42,924 nt of DNA, from the NCBI GenBank assembly GCA_017381365.1, contig JAFOCI010000074.1:1-42924 (forward strand), read 5' to 3'. The position numbers and the translations under genes were made by a program. Shown here in pieces: positions 33,058-40,788 of this stretch. How positions within the stretch are numbered: the first letter of the stretch is position 1; each line of letters begins with the position of its first letter. Under the pieces are notes generated by a model. It saw only the letters and a program-made list of their open reading frames with translations. It was not told where the DNA came from and searched no databases. This DNA is from Treponema sp. GTDB lineage: Bacteria > Spirochaetota > Spirochaetia > Treponematales > Treponemataceae.

Positions 33058-34869
33058 TTATTTATTTAACGCTGCAAGTTCTGCGCGAACTGTTTCGATG
33101 GCTTTCTTTCCAGCTTCTGTTGCTGGAACAAGTTCTGCCTCTGCGTTTTTGCGGAGCTTGAATTCAACATTCGGAAGGTTCTTGTCGCCAACTACGATGC
33201 GGATTGGGAAGCCGATAAGTTCTGAATCTGTGAACTTAACGCCCGGGCGTTCGTTGCGGTCGTCAAGGAATACTTCAATGCCACTAGCCTTAAGTTCTTC
33301 GTAAAGCTTGTCAGAAACTTCCTGCATCTGTCCTTTGTACTGGATTGGAATGATTGCTACCTGGAATGGAGCAACTGTCATTGGCCAGATGATTCCTTTT
33401 TCGTCGTTGTTTGCTTCTATAATAGAAGCAAGAGTTCGGTCTACACCGATTCCGTAACAGCCCATGATTGGTGTTACAGGCTTTCCGCTTTCACCAAGGT
33501 AAGTTACGTTCATTGATTTTGTGTATTTGTCGCCCAGCTTAAAGATGTGGCCAAGTTCGTTTCCTTTTTTCATGTAGAATTCGCCGCCGCAGCAAGGACA
33601 TTTGTTTCCTGGAACTACTGTGCGAACGTCTGCGCTCATGAATGCCGTAAAGTCACGGCCAGGTTCAACGTGCTTGATGTGGAAGCCTTCTTTTCCAGCC
33701 CCGGCAAAACAGTCGTGCATTTCCAAAGTTGAATCATCTGCAAGAACTGGAATCTTAAGATTGCGTGGACCTACGAATCCGTGTGGAGCGCCAGAATATT
33801 TAAGAACATCTTCGTCGTTTGCGAGTTCTGCACCAGAAGCTTTGAGTACAGAAGCCAGCTTTGCTTCGTTTACATCAAGGTCTCCGCGGATAAGTACACA
33901 CCAGTATGTTTCTGGATAGTATGTCTGCTTTCCTTCTGTAACAGTTTCTGCATTTTTGTATTCTTCTGTTTTTGAAAGATCAAGTGCACAGTTGTAAACC
34001 TTGTAAACAAGAGCTTTAAGGAATGTAGTTGATTTTTCGCCAAAGAATTTTTCCATGTCTTCAATGCTGAAAACATTTGGAGTTGCGACTTCTTCTACTG
34101 GAAGATCTGTCTTAACCTGTGGTTCACCTTTTGAATTGAGTGGAGTTTCTTTTGCGCAGGCAGCTTTTTCTACGTTTGCGGCGTAGTCGCAGTCTGGACA
34201 AAGGATGAGTGTGTCGTCACCAACTGGAGATTCAACCATGAATTCTTCTGAACCTGAACCGCCCATAGCGCCGGTGTCAGCTTTTACGCTGATTGTTTTA
34301 AGACCCATGCGCTTGAAGATGCGGCGGTAAGCGGCTGCTACGTTATCGTATGAAGCATCCAGATCTTTCTGATCTTTGTCGAAAGAATATGCATCCATCA
34401 TTGTGAATTCGCGGCCGCGCATTACACCGTAGCGTGGGCGGATTTCATCACGGTATTTTGTATTAATCTGATAAAGTGTAAAAGGAAGCTGCTTGTATGA
34501 AGAAAGTCCTTCCCGAACAAGTGCTGTGAATGCTTCTTCTGCGGTTGGAGAAACAACCATGTCCTGTCCCTGACGGTTCTGTGGCTTGAGCATTTCTTCG
34601 CCCATTTTGTCCCAGCGTCCAGATTCTTTCCAGAGTTCACCTGGCTGGATAACAGTTGGTTTCATTTCAAGACAGCCAGCTTCATCCAGTTCTTCGCGGA
34701 TGATTTTCTGAACCTTCATGTATGATTTGTAACCAAGGGGCATGTAAGCGTAAAGTCCGTTTCCAAGTTTACGAGTCATGCCAGAGCGCATCATGAGCTT
34801 GTGGCTTTCGATTACACAGTCATTTGGTGCGTCACGAAGAGTAGAAATAATAAATTTTGAAGCTTTCAT
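33058..34869 (-). CDS. proS: Prolyl-tRNA synthetase, bacterial type with editing domain
   Basis: The 603-aa class IIa synthetase charges tRNA-Pro. Visible: motif 1 region (MRSGMTRKLGNGLYAYMPLGYKSYMKV), TVIQPGELWKESGRWDKM, motif 2 (TLYQINTKYRDEIRPRYGVMRGREFTMMDAYSF), the inserted Ala-editing domain (about 225-380), motif 3 GCYGIGVDRTLASIIE and the anticodon-binding C-terminus (VAIIPIQYKGQ to RPGVKFTDSELIGFPIRIVVGDK). Full length. AAGGAAA lies at suitable distance. A CPCCGGEF cysteine pair near 440 is unusual for most bacterial enzymes but may bind zinc. Confidence 0.96.
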   Translation of the reverse strand: MKASKFIISTLRDAPNDCVIESHKLMMRSGMTRKLGNGLYAYMPLGYKSYMKVQKIIREELDEAGCLEMKPTVIQPGELWKESGRWDKMGEEMLKPQNRQGQDMVVSPTAEEAFTALVREGLSSYKQLPFTLYQINTKYRDEIRPRYGVMRGREFTMMDAYSFDKDQKDLDASYDNVAAAYRRIFKRMGLKTISVKADTGAMGGSGSEEFMVESPVGDDTLILCPDCDYAANVEKAACAKETPLNSKGEPQVKTDLPVEEVATPNVFSIEDMEKFFGEKSTTFLKALVYKVYNCALDLSKTEEYKNAETVTEGKQTYYPETYWCVLIRGDLDVNEAKLASVLKASGAELANDEDVLKYSGAPHGFVGPRNLKIPVLADDSTLEMHDCFAGAGKEGFHIKHVEPGRDFTAFMSADVRTVVPGNKCPCCGGEFYMKKGNELGHIFKLGDKYTKSMNVTYLGESGKPVTPIMGCYGIGVDRTLASIIEANNDEKGIIWPMTVAPFQVAIIPIQYKGQMQEVSDKLYEELKASGIEVFLDDRNERPGVKFTDSELIGFPIRIVVGDKNLPNVEFKLRKNAEAELVPATEAGKKAIETVRAELAALNK

Positions 34870-34924
34870 ATATAGTTTCCTTATTGGGTGACTTTGACAA
34901 ATTTTGCCACCCCAGATTTTTTAA

Positions 34925-34947
34925 GTGGTTTTGAAAGTCGCAACCAC
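34925..34947. repeat. Small hairpin downstream of the symporter
   Basis: GTGGTT and AACCAC (34925-34930/34942-34947) enclose 11 nt. The sequence resembles the second palindrome of the tex repeat island. On the minus strand it could serve as a weak terminator of the symporter gene. Confidence 0.35.
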
Positions 34948-34956
34948 GAGTATTTT

Positions 34957-36186
34957 CTAAATAAAATGTTTAATACCGTGATGTTCAATACATTTTGTTT
35001 TTACAGCAACAATGTAAGAACCAAACATAGCAGTAAGAGCGTCAAAAGCTGCTGCAAAAGAGCAGATTATTGGTGCTGCTGGTTTTAGAAGAAGGAAGCC
35101 TGTTTCAAAACTGCGGCTGTAAAGTGTGCAAAGGACAGTCAATGAAACAAATGCTCCTCCAGCTGGAAATCCTCCTAACAGGAAAGAAAGTCCAAAAGAA
35201 GTAAATGAAATCCACAGAATATCTCTGAATGGAATGTTCAGACTGGAATAAGAACGCCAAATCATAATGAAGCCCACAGTTGTTACGAGAGCTGAACCGC
35301 CCCGTGCAAAAACAGTAAAAAGCGGCTGTATTGCGCCGTTAATTCTGCGGCGAATTCCAAGACTTTCTTTACAGTGGCGGATATTAAGCTGCATTACAAG
35401 ATTTGAATCTCCGCTGAAAAAAGCTGCGATTACAGATGTAATTGAAGCGTAAAGGATTCTGTATGGATGGGGGTCATGGCAAAGGTATCGCACGATTAGG
35501 GGATAAGCAACTCCTGCTACAATCACAAAGTCTATAAGCAGCATGATAATCATTGGAGTGAAAACTCCACTTGTAATGATAGTTCTGAATTTTATTGTCC
35601 AGAAACAGAGAATTGCAATCATGCCGTAAGCAAGGAATTCTGTGAAAATTACAGAAATTGTGTACATAAGTTTAGAAAGTGAATCTGCAAGAGTTGTAAC
35701 AGGTCTGAACACAACCTGATCAACGCAAGTTTCAATTCCAATAAGAATGGCAAATGCGTAAGACGCAATTAAAAATGTTCCGTTATTTAAAGTTTCAAAC
35801 GCAGAATATGGCAAAACAGCTCTGAATAAATCTGCAATTCCAAGGATTGCAGTGCTTGTTTCATTTTCTCCTGTAATAGGAATACGAGGAAGTTTTACAA
35901 TTATGATTGAAAGAAGACCGATCAATGTCAAAAGTAAAGAAGCTGCAACTATAACAGCCGCTGTCCAAATTCCAGTCTTAATTAGAAGATGATTATCTCT
36001 TAATCTGTTGAAGGAAATTATAGTTGTGAAAAATATAACTGGAATTATCATGTATCTGCCAAAGCGGATTACAAGTTCAGTAAGAAAATTAATGAATTCT
36101 GAAACAGTTGTGTTATTTACTGGCAGAATAAATGCGCATGCAACGCCTAGTAAAGCTGCAATAAGATATTTAAACCATACTTTCAT
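34957..36186 (-). CDS. Dicarboxylate/amino-acid:cation symporter (SDF family)
   Basis: The 409-aa polytopic protein (about eight membrane helices plus hairpins) has the signature RYMIIPVIFFTTIISF early and GGFPAGGAFVSLTV/AAFDALTAMFGSY late, with a serine-rich hairpin region SGDSNLVM (about 275), matching DAACS transporters that co-import glutamate, aspartate, serine or C4-dicarboxylates with H+ or Na+. The substrate is not decidable. It is divergent from the gene at 36236; both have extended -10 boxes in a 49-bp intergenic region and neither has a Shine-Dalgarno. Confidence 0.85.
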   Translation of the reverse strand: MKVWFKYLIAALLGVACAFILPVNNTTVSEFINFLTELVIRFGRYMIIPVIFFTTIISFNRLRDNHLLIKTGIWTAAVIVAASLLLTLIGLLSIIIVKLPRIPITGENETSTAILGIADLFRAVLPYSAFETLNNGTFLIASYAFAILIGIETCVDQVVFRPVTTLADSLSKLMYTISVIFTEFLAYGMIAILCFWTIKFRTIITSGVFTPMIIMLLIDFVIVAGVAYPLIVRYLCHDPHPYRILYASITSVIAAFFSGDSNLVMQLNIRHCKESLGIRRRINGAIQPLFTVFARGGSALVTTVGFIMIWRSYSSLNIPFRDILWISFTSFGLSFLLGGFPAGGAFVSLTVLCTLYSRSFETGFLLLKPAAPIICSFAAAFDALTAMFGSYIVAVKTKCIEHHGIKHFI

Positions 36187-36235
36187 AGTAGAAAAATTAT
36201 ATCATAAAAGGGCAGGAATATGCTATAATCGCAGC
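36187..36235. promoter_or_regulatory. Two divergent extended -10 promoters, overlapping
   Basis: The plus strand has TGCTATAAT (-10 at 36224-36229) 7 nt before the ATG at 36236; the minus strand has TGATATAAT (-10 at 36196-36201) 9 nt before the ATG at 36186. The -35 regions of each would fall on the other's -10, so polymerases cannot bind both ways at once. Confidence 0.6.
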
Positions 36236-36967
36236 ATGAGTAAAAAAATATTGATTGTAGGAAAGAATCTGGCTTCTACAAGAGATTTTGCAGAAGCTTT
36301 TTCGCTTAGCGACTGTTCTGTTGCCGTTGCGGATGATTCTTCAAAAAACATACCAGCCTCTTCAAGCATTAATGTTGTTTTATGGACAAAAGGTTCTTCT
36401 GTTTCTGCACGTTCGCTGATTATTCAGACTGAGACTACAATAGGCTCTGTTGATGATTATATTCTTTTTTTTGATTCTCATTTATATGCCAGTGAATATT
36501 CGTCTTTTTCTGCTGATAACTGTCAGAAATCCTGTGATGAAATGATTGCGGCATTCCAGTATTTTGCAATAGAAGCTATAAATCGCATGGAAAAACGAAA
36601 TGTTCCTGCCAGATTGGTTTTTGTACTTAAAACACATCCTTCTATGAAAGACTTTATACAGATGCCTTCTGTAAAGAATATGGTTTCTATTCCTGCAAAT
36701 CCTTTTGTTGCTGCAGGAGAAGCAGCTTTCGCAAATTTTGCAGAAAATATTGCTGCTATGGAAAGCGAAAAGGAAAATGTGTCGGTTTTGCTTGTAACTG
36801 GTGATTCTCAGAATGAAACAATGCAGAATAATTCATCTCTTGCATCATGGCTTTCAGATTATATTAATGCACTAGATAACCAGAAAAATAAGACAAAAGG
36901 GAAAAACTCAGTTTCCTGGGTCAAGGCTGGTGCAAAAATGCCGGGAAGTTTTCCATTTTTCAGGTAG
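36236..36967 (+). CDS. Hypothetical Rossmann-like protein (243 aa)
   Basis: The N-terminus ILIVGKNLASTRDFAEAF looks like a nucleotide-binding beta-alpha unit, and the rest is alternating hydrophobic strands and helices, reminiscent of short-chain dehydrogenase-like folds but with no visible catalytic Tyr-x3-Lys. The start is taken at 36236 (MSKKILIVGK) from the extended -10 box; a longer frame to 36008 would run into the antisense symporter gene. I do not recognise a function. Confidence 0.6.
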   Translation: MSKKILIVGKNLASTRDFAEAFSLSDCSVAVADDSSKNIPASSSINVVLWTKGSSVSARSLIIQTETTIGSVDDYILFFDSHLYASEYSSFSADNCQKSCDEMIAAFQYFAIEAINRMEKRNVPARLVFVLKTHPSMKDFIQMPSVKNMVSIPANPFVAAGEAAFANFAENIAAMESEKENVSVLLVTGDSQNETMQNNSSLASWLSDYINALDNQKNKTKGKNSVSWVKAGAKMPGSFPFFR

Positions 36968-37054
36968 AATTAATACTTTATAAAAACGGTTAATTGTGTT
37001 AAAATTAAACCTAAATTTTTGAAGTAAGTTTTACTTTGTTTCCAGGTTGTAAAG

Positions 37055-38554
37055 ATGGCAGATAGAAAGATTTCAGTTGATACTGAAAAAATCAAAAGGG
37101 CAATTAGTTCTGGATTGCCGCTTACAATTATTACATATACTCTGCCGCATGATATGGAAATGTACATGGGAGAAATCCTTGAAGCATTTCTAAAAGAGCT
37201 TGGTCAGTCGCAGATGGTTCAGTATCTGACTTATTGCCAGCAGGAATTGATTACCAATGCAAAAAAAGCAAATACAAAACGAATTTATTTTACAGAAAAA
37301 AAATTGGATATAAACAATGAAGATGATTATCACGAGGGAATGAAGGATTTTAAGCGCATAACCTTGAATAACATCGCATATTACCTGGAAAAACAAAAAA
37401 GAGCTGGTCTTTACGTAAAGCTTGTGCTGCAGTTCCGCAATAATAAAGTAAAGATGGAAGTCCAGAACAATTCTGCTCTTACTTATTTTGAATACAAGCG
37501 AATACATGACAAACTGAGCCGTGTTCAGCAATATACTTCGGTTGATGATGCATTGAACCAGATTCTGGATGATACAGAAGGTGCGGGGCTTGGTCTTATT
37601 ATTATGATTCTTATGCTTGAAAAAATCGGCATGACAGAAGAAAATTTCCAGATAATTTCTGAAAATGGCGAAACTATAACAAGAATCATTCTTCCTGTAA
37701 GTCTTGATACACGCAGAGATTTAGATATTATTTCCAGAGAATTTGAAAAAAATATTGATAATTTACCTCAATTTTCAGAAAATATTTCCAGACTTAATAA
37801 GCTTTTAAGTGATCCTGATGCTAATATGTCTGAAATTGCTATGCAGATAAGCAATGACGTTGCTCTTACCGGGGAGCTTTTAAAACAGGTAAACTCAGCG
37901 GCTTTTGCACTTTCAAGTCCATGCAAAAATATTGCGGATGCCGTTAAAATGGTTGGTATTCGTGGAATAAAGAATATGCTTTTTACAGTAGGTTCTTTAA
38001 AAGCTTTTGCAGAAGCTGGCGGAAGTAATGAAAAACTTTGGAAACACGCTTATCAGACAGCTTTTTATTCGTATAATCTGGCAAGGAATTTTTGTGCCTC
38101 GGATCGTGCAATCGTAGAAGATTCATATATCTGTGGCCTTTTGCATGATATGGGAAAGATTATTTTTGAAACTTCTCATCCGGATTTTCTTGAAAAGATT
38201 AAATCTGTTTGTGTAGCAAAGGGAACTGATACAGATATTTTCGAAAAGATTTTATCTGGTGTGAATCATGGTCATATTGGTGCAAAAATTGCTGAAAAAT
38301 GGCATTTCCCAGATTCGATTGTATCAGTCATCAGATTTCATCATTCTCCGGAAAATTCTCCTCAGGAATATAGAAAACTGACATCTCTGGTTTATCTTGC
38401 CGACCTTATGATTCACTATCAGGAAAGAGAAGTTGCATATTATCAGATTGATAAAAATGTTCTTGCCATGTTCAATATAAAGAGTGAAGAACAGTTTCAG
38501 AAAATTGGAGAAAAACTGAGCCAGGCGTTTATAAAGAGAACTGAAGATGTTTAG
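37055..38554 (+). CDS. Histidine-kinase-like ATPase fused to HDOD domain
   Basis: The 499-aa protein combines an N-terminal GHKL ATPase-like domain with an HDOD domain (about 230-440). In the former, the N-box appears as QQELITNAKKAN (E64, N68) and the G-box as TEGAGLGLIIM (174-184), both consistent with ATP binding, though no His phosphoacceptor domain is present. The HDOD part has NKLLSDPDANMSEIA, VNSAAF, GLLHDMGKI and HHSPEN, with HD-like residues. HDOD proteins act as signalling adapters. It may bind ATP and transmit it to other proteins; no receiver or output enzyme is encoded next to it. Confidence 0.75.
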   Translation: MADRKISVDTEKIKRAISSGLPLTIITYTLPHDMEMYMGEILEAFLKELGQSQMVQYLTYCQQELITNAKKANTKRIYFTEKKLDINNEDDYHEGMKDFKRITLNNIAYYLEKQKRAGLYVKLVLQFRNNKVKMEVQNNSALTYFEYKRIHDKLSRVQQYTSVDDALNQILDDTEGAGLGLIIMILMLEKIGMTEENFQIISENGETITRIILPVSLDTRRDLDIISREFEKNIDNLPQFSENISRLNKLLSDPDANMSEIAMQISNDVALTGELLKQVNSAAFALSSPCKNIADAVKMVGIRGIKNMLFTVGSLKAFAEAGGSNEKLWKHAYQTAFYSYNLARNFCASDRAIVEDSYICGLLHDMGKIIFETSHPDFLEKIKSVCVAKGTDTDIFEKILSGVNHGHIGAKIAEKWHFPDSIVSVIRFHHSPENSPQEYRKLTSLVYLADLMIHYQEREVAYYQIDKNVLAMFNIKSEEQFQKIGEKLSQAFIKRTEDV

Positions 38555-38565
38555 TTTTCTTTATT

Positions 38566-39387
38566 TTATTTATTTAACGCTTCTACCCATTTTTGCATAA
38601 GGATGCCAAATGCAACCCCAACGTTAAGACTTGCTTTTAATCCAATCATTGGAATTGTTACGGTTCCGTAAGTTGCCCGTTTTAAAGCTTGCGGACTTAC
38701 TCCCAGTTCTTCTGAGCCTATTATACAGATTCCTTTTTCTGGAAATTTGAATTCTTCAATTGGAGTACCGCCTGTTTCCAAAGCAAAAACTGGAATGTCT
38801 TCTGGTATTTCTTCTATTGATTTGCGTTCCCAACCCATTGTTTCTATGCATCCCATGCCACTTCTTACGGCTCTTGGTTGTTCCGGGTCAACGCAGCCAG
38901 GTGAAATAAAGACTTTTTCTGCGCCCATACCTTCTGCAGTCCTGAAAATTGAACCAAGATTAAAAGGCGAGCGGATATCTTCTGCGTATACTGCAGTTCC
39001 CGGATAAAATTTGCGCTGCTTTACAATTCCGTTTTCGTCTAATGGACTTTCGTGTGGAGCAATGATTAAATCCCATTCAGCTGGAAATGTTCCGATTAAT
39101 TCCAGAAGATGATTTCTTGCACAGTTACATACACGGCGTTCGTCAAATGGCTGGGTTGCAATAAGTTCTTTGAGTTCTGCTGCTGCTGACTGCGGAAGTT
39201 TTGGATCTTCTAAAACTATTTCTGCGATTTTTTTTGTATAGTCTGCCCGTGGCATATTCTTGAAATTGTATTCCATGCCTTTTTCTGGAATGCCGGCAAT
39301 ATCCCGTTCCAAAGCGCCAAATGTAAGTGCGAGTTTTCTTCTTTTCTGTCCGCCAGACAGCTGATGTAATTTGTATGGTTCAATCAT
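38566..39387 (-). CDS. TrmH/SpoU-family RNA 2'-O-methyltransferase
   Basis: The 273-aa SPOUT protein shows motif 1 (DIRSPFNLGSIFRTAEGMG), motif 2 (CIIGSEELGVSPQAL) and motif 3 (IPMIGLKASLNVGVAFGIL), with the catalytic Arg in FRTAEG and the trefoil-knot end intact. An extra helical N-terminal domain (about 1-110) precedes the catalytic domain, as in larger TrmH relatives. The RNA target (rRNA or tRNA) cannot be told. The start lies just 22 nt behind the flgM terminator, so it probably has its own promoter within the T-rich tail. Confidence 0.88.
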   Translation of the reverse strand: MIEPYKLHQLSGGQKRRKLALTFGALERDIAGIPEKGMEYNFKNMPRADYTKKIAEIVLEDPKLPQSAAAELKELIATQPFDERRVCNCARNHLLELIGTFPAEWDLIIAPHESPLDENGIVKQRKFYPGTAVYAEDIRSPFNLGSIFRTAEGMGAEKVFISPGCVDPEQPRAVRSGMGCIETMGWERKSIEEIPEDIPVFALETGGTPIEEFKFPEKGICIIGSEELGVSPQALKRATYGTVTIPMIGLKASLNVGVAFGILMQKWVEALNK

Positions 39388-39408
39388 AGATAATGAATAT
39401 TAAAACAA

Positions 39409-39436
39409 AAAGGACGGAATTTCTATTCCGTCCTTT
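39409..39436 (-). terminator. Terminator of rsmI-flgM
   Basis: A perfect 12-bp stem AAAGGACGGAAT/ATTCCGTCCTTT with a 4-nt loop is followed on the minus strand by TTTTTGTTTT. Confidence 0.9.
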
Positions 39437-39471
39437 ATATTTGATGCAAATAAGTTTAGTAATTTGGTTGA

Positions 39472-39759
39472 TTAAAGACCAAAGCTTTCCATGATTTTGT
39501 CAGCAGCAGAAGCGATTACTGCACTATTCAAATAGTTTGGATCCTGAATTTTTGCTTTAACCTCAGCAACACGATCTGCGCGAACATCAGGAGTTTCTGC
39601 AGCTACTTGATTCAAGTAGTATTCATCTGCTTTTGCAAGTGCTTCTTTTGAAATAGAAACAGAATCTTCGCCAAAAGTAGATTTTGCTGCGTTACTTGTG
39701 CGTTTTGTGTTCTGCACATTGTTGATAGGAGTTGTTCCTACAAGTTTTTCTATCATCAT
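39472..39759 (-). CDS. flgM: FlgM anti-sigma-28 factor
   Basis: The 95-aa protein matches FlgM: disordered N-terminus, central DSVSISKEALAKADEYY, and the C-terminal ADRVAEVKAKIQDPNYLNS sigma-binding helices. FlgM holds FliA (sigma-28) inactive until the flagellar basal body is finished and FlgM is exported. AGGA lies 5 nt before the ATG. It is 22 bp behind rsmI, probably co-transcribed, and followed by a strong terminator. Presence of FlgM agrees with a motile spirochaete. Confidence 0.85.
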   Translation of the reverse strand: MMIEKLVGTTPINNVQNTKRTSNAAKSTFGEDSVSISKEALAKADEYYLNQVAAETPDVRADRVAEVKAKIQDPNYLNSAVIASAADKIMESFGL

Positions 39760-39781
39760 ATTCGTCCTGCCCCTCTACACT

Positions 39782-40516
39782 TTAATTATCGGTAGATTCT
39801 TCAGAAAGTTGAACTTTTTTTACACCAGAAATAAAAATTGCAAATTCACCTTTGATTGAAGTCCTTGAAGAAAAATCATCTCGCATTTCTGCGGCAGAAC
39901 CTTCAACTATTTCCTCATGCAATTTTGTCAATTCCCGACCAACCACCACACGGCGATCACTATTAATATCGGCAATATCCGTCAGTAACTTAACAATTCT
40001 GAACGGACTTTCGTACAAAACTATTGCGTTTCCTGTTGCCATCAGTTCCCGCAAACGGCTGCGTCTTTTTCCCGGGCTTGGCGAAAGAAATCCTTCAAAA
40101 ATCAGGGTTTTTCCACCGGCTCCTGCAACGCTGACAAGTGTTGCAAAGGCACTAGGACCTGGAACTGGAACTACTGAATGACCGGCTTTGCGCACCATTC
40201 CAGCCAATACTGCACCTGGATCACTTATTCCAGGAGTTCCTGCATCGCTGGCGTAGGCTACATCTTTGCCTTCATCCATAAATTTAATTATCTGCTCAGC
40301 AGCTTTTTCCTCATTTTGGGAACGGCAGCTAATCAAAGGCTTTTTTAACTCAACATGAGCTGCAAGCCCTTTTGATTCCAGAGCATTCAACAGTTGTAAT
40401 GTATGACGGGTATCTTCTGCTGCAATTACATGGACCTTTTTTAAGGTTTCAATGGCGCGGAAGGTAATATCGTCAAGGTTACCGATTGGGGTACCTACTA
40501 CATATAAAGTCGACAC
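39782..40516 (-). CDS. rsmI: 16S rRNA (cytidine-2'-O)-methyltransferase RsmI
   Basis: The 244-aa enzyme methylates the ribose of C1402 in the decoding site. Motifs of the tetrapyrrole-methylase-like fold are visible: YVVGTPIGNLDDITFRA, AEDTRHT, ASDAGTPGISDPG and PVPGPSAF, plus YESPFR and GRELTK. The start is a GTG at 40516 (STLYVVG) with a promoter whose predicted transcription start is the G of that codon, so the message appears leaderless. It is followed by flgM. Confidence 0.93.
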   Translation of the reverse strand: MSTLYVVGTPIGNLDDITFRAIETLKKVHVIAAEDTRHTLQLLNALESKGLAAHVELKKPLISCRSQNEEKAAEQIIKFMDEGKDVAYASDAGTPGISDPGAVLAGMVRKAGHSVVPVPGPSAFATLVSVAGAGGKTLIFEGFLSPSPGKRRSRLRELMATGNAIVLYESPFRIVKLLTDIADINSDRRVVVGRELTKLHEEIVEGSAAEMRDDFSSRTSIKGEFAIFISGVKKVQLSEESTDN

Positions 40517-40522
40517 ACTTCT

Positions 40523-40551
40523 ATTATAATGTGAAAATTGATAGATGTCGA
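40523..40551 (-). promoter_or_regulatory. Promoter of rsmI-flgM
   Basis: On the minus strand TCGACA (40551-40546) and TATAAT (40528-40523) with a 17-bp spacer; the GTG start is 6 nt after the -10 box. Confidence 0.65.
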
Positions 40552-40570
40552 GGATTTTGGTCAGGGAATT

Positions 40571-40662
40571 TTTTGTGGGACGGGGGCGTTACGGGGGTTT
40601 CCCCCGTTAGAAAGGGTAGACCGCAACGAAGTGCGGGCGAGGGGAAGGCTTTCCCCTTCTTA
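40571..40662. other. GC-rich palindromic patch between rsmI and glmS
   Basis: Short GC-rich palindromes: TAACGGGGGAAACCCCCGTAA-type hairpin (about 40588-40608) and GGGGAAGGCTTTCCCC (about 40642-40657), plus GACCGCAACGAAGTGCGGGCGA. Its style resembles 29320-29445. A degraded CTGTCCCA-like end follows on the minus strand (about 40702-40712). No gene is supported. Confidence 0.4.
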
Positions 40663-40788
40663 AAAGTTAAATTTTTTTTTTTGAGATATTCTTAGATATT
40701 AGGCTGGGACAGTAATCTGTATTTATTTTGTTATGGAAAAAAAAGAAAAAAAATACTAAAATTGATTAATTATTTTTTGGAGAATGTT

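Noticed and set aside
36008..36235. Longer N-terminus for the 36236 gene
   Set aside because: It lies antisense within the symporter gene and across both promoters; the extended -10 box supports the ATG at 36236.
40486..40695. Plus-strand reading frame across the GC-rich patch
   Set aside because: It overlaps the rsmI start antisense and consists of palindromic repeat sequence with no coding character.
40663..40788. glmS ribozyme upstream of glmS
   Set aside because: The leader is short and A/T-rich, without the pseudoknot core expected for the ribozyme.
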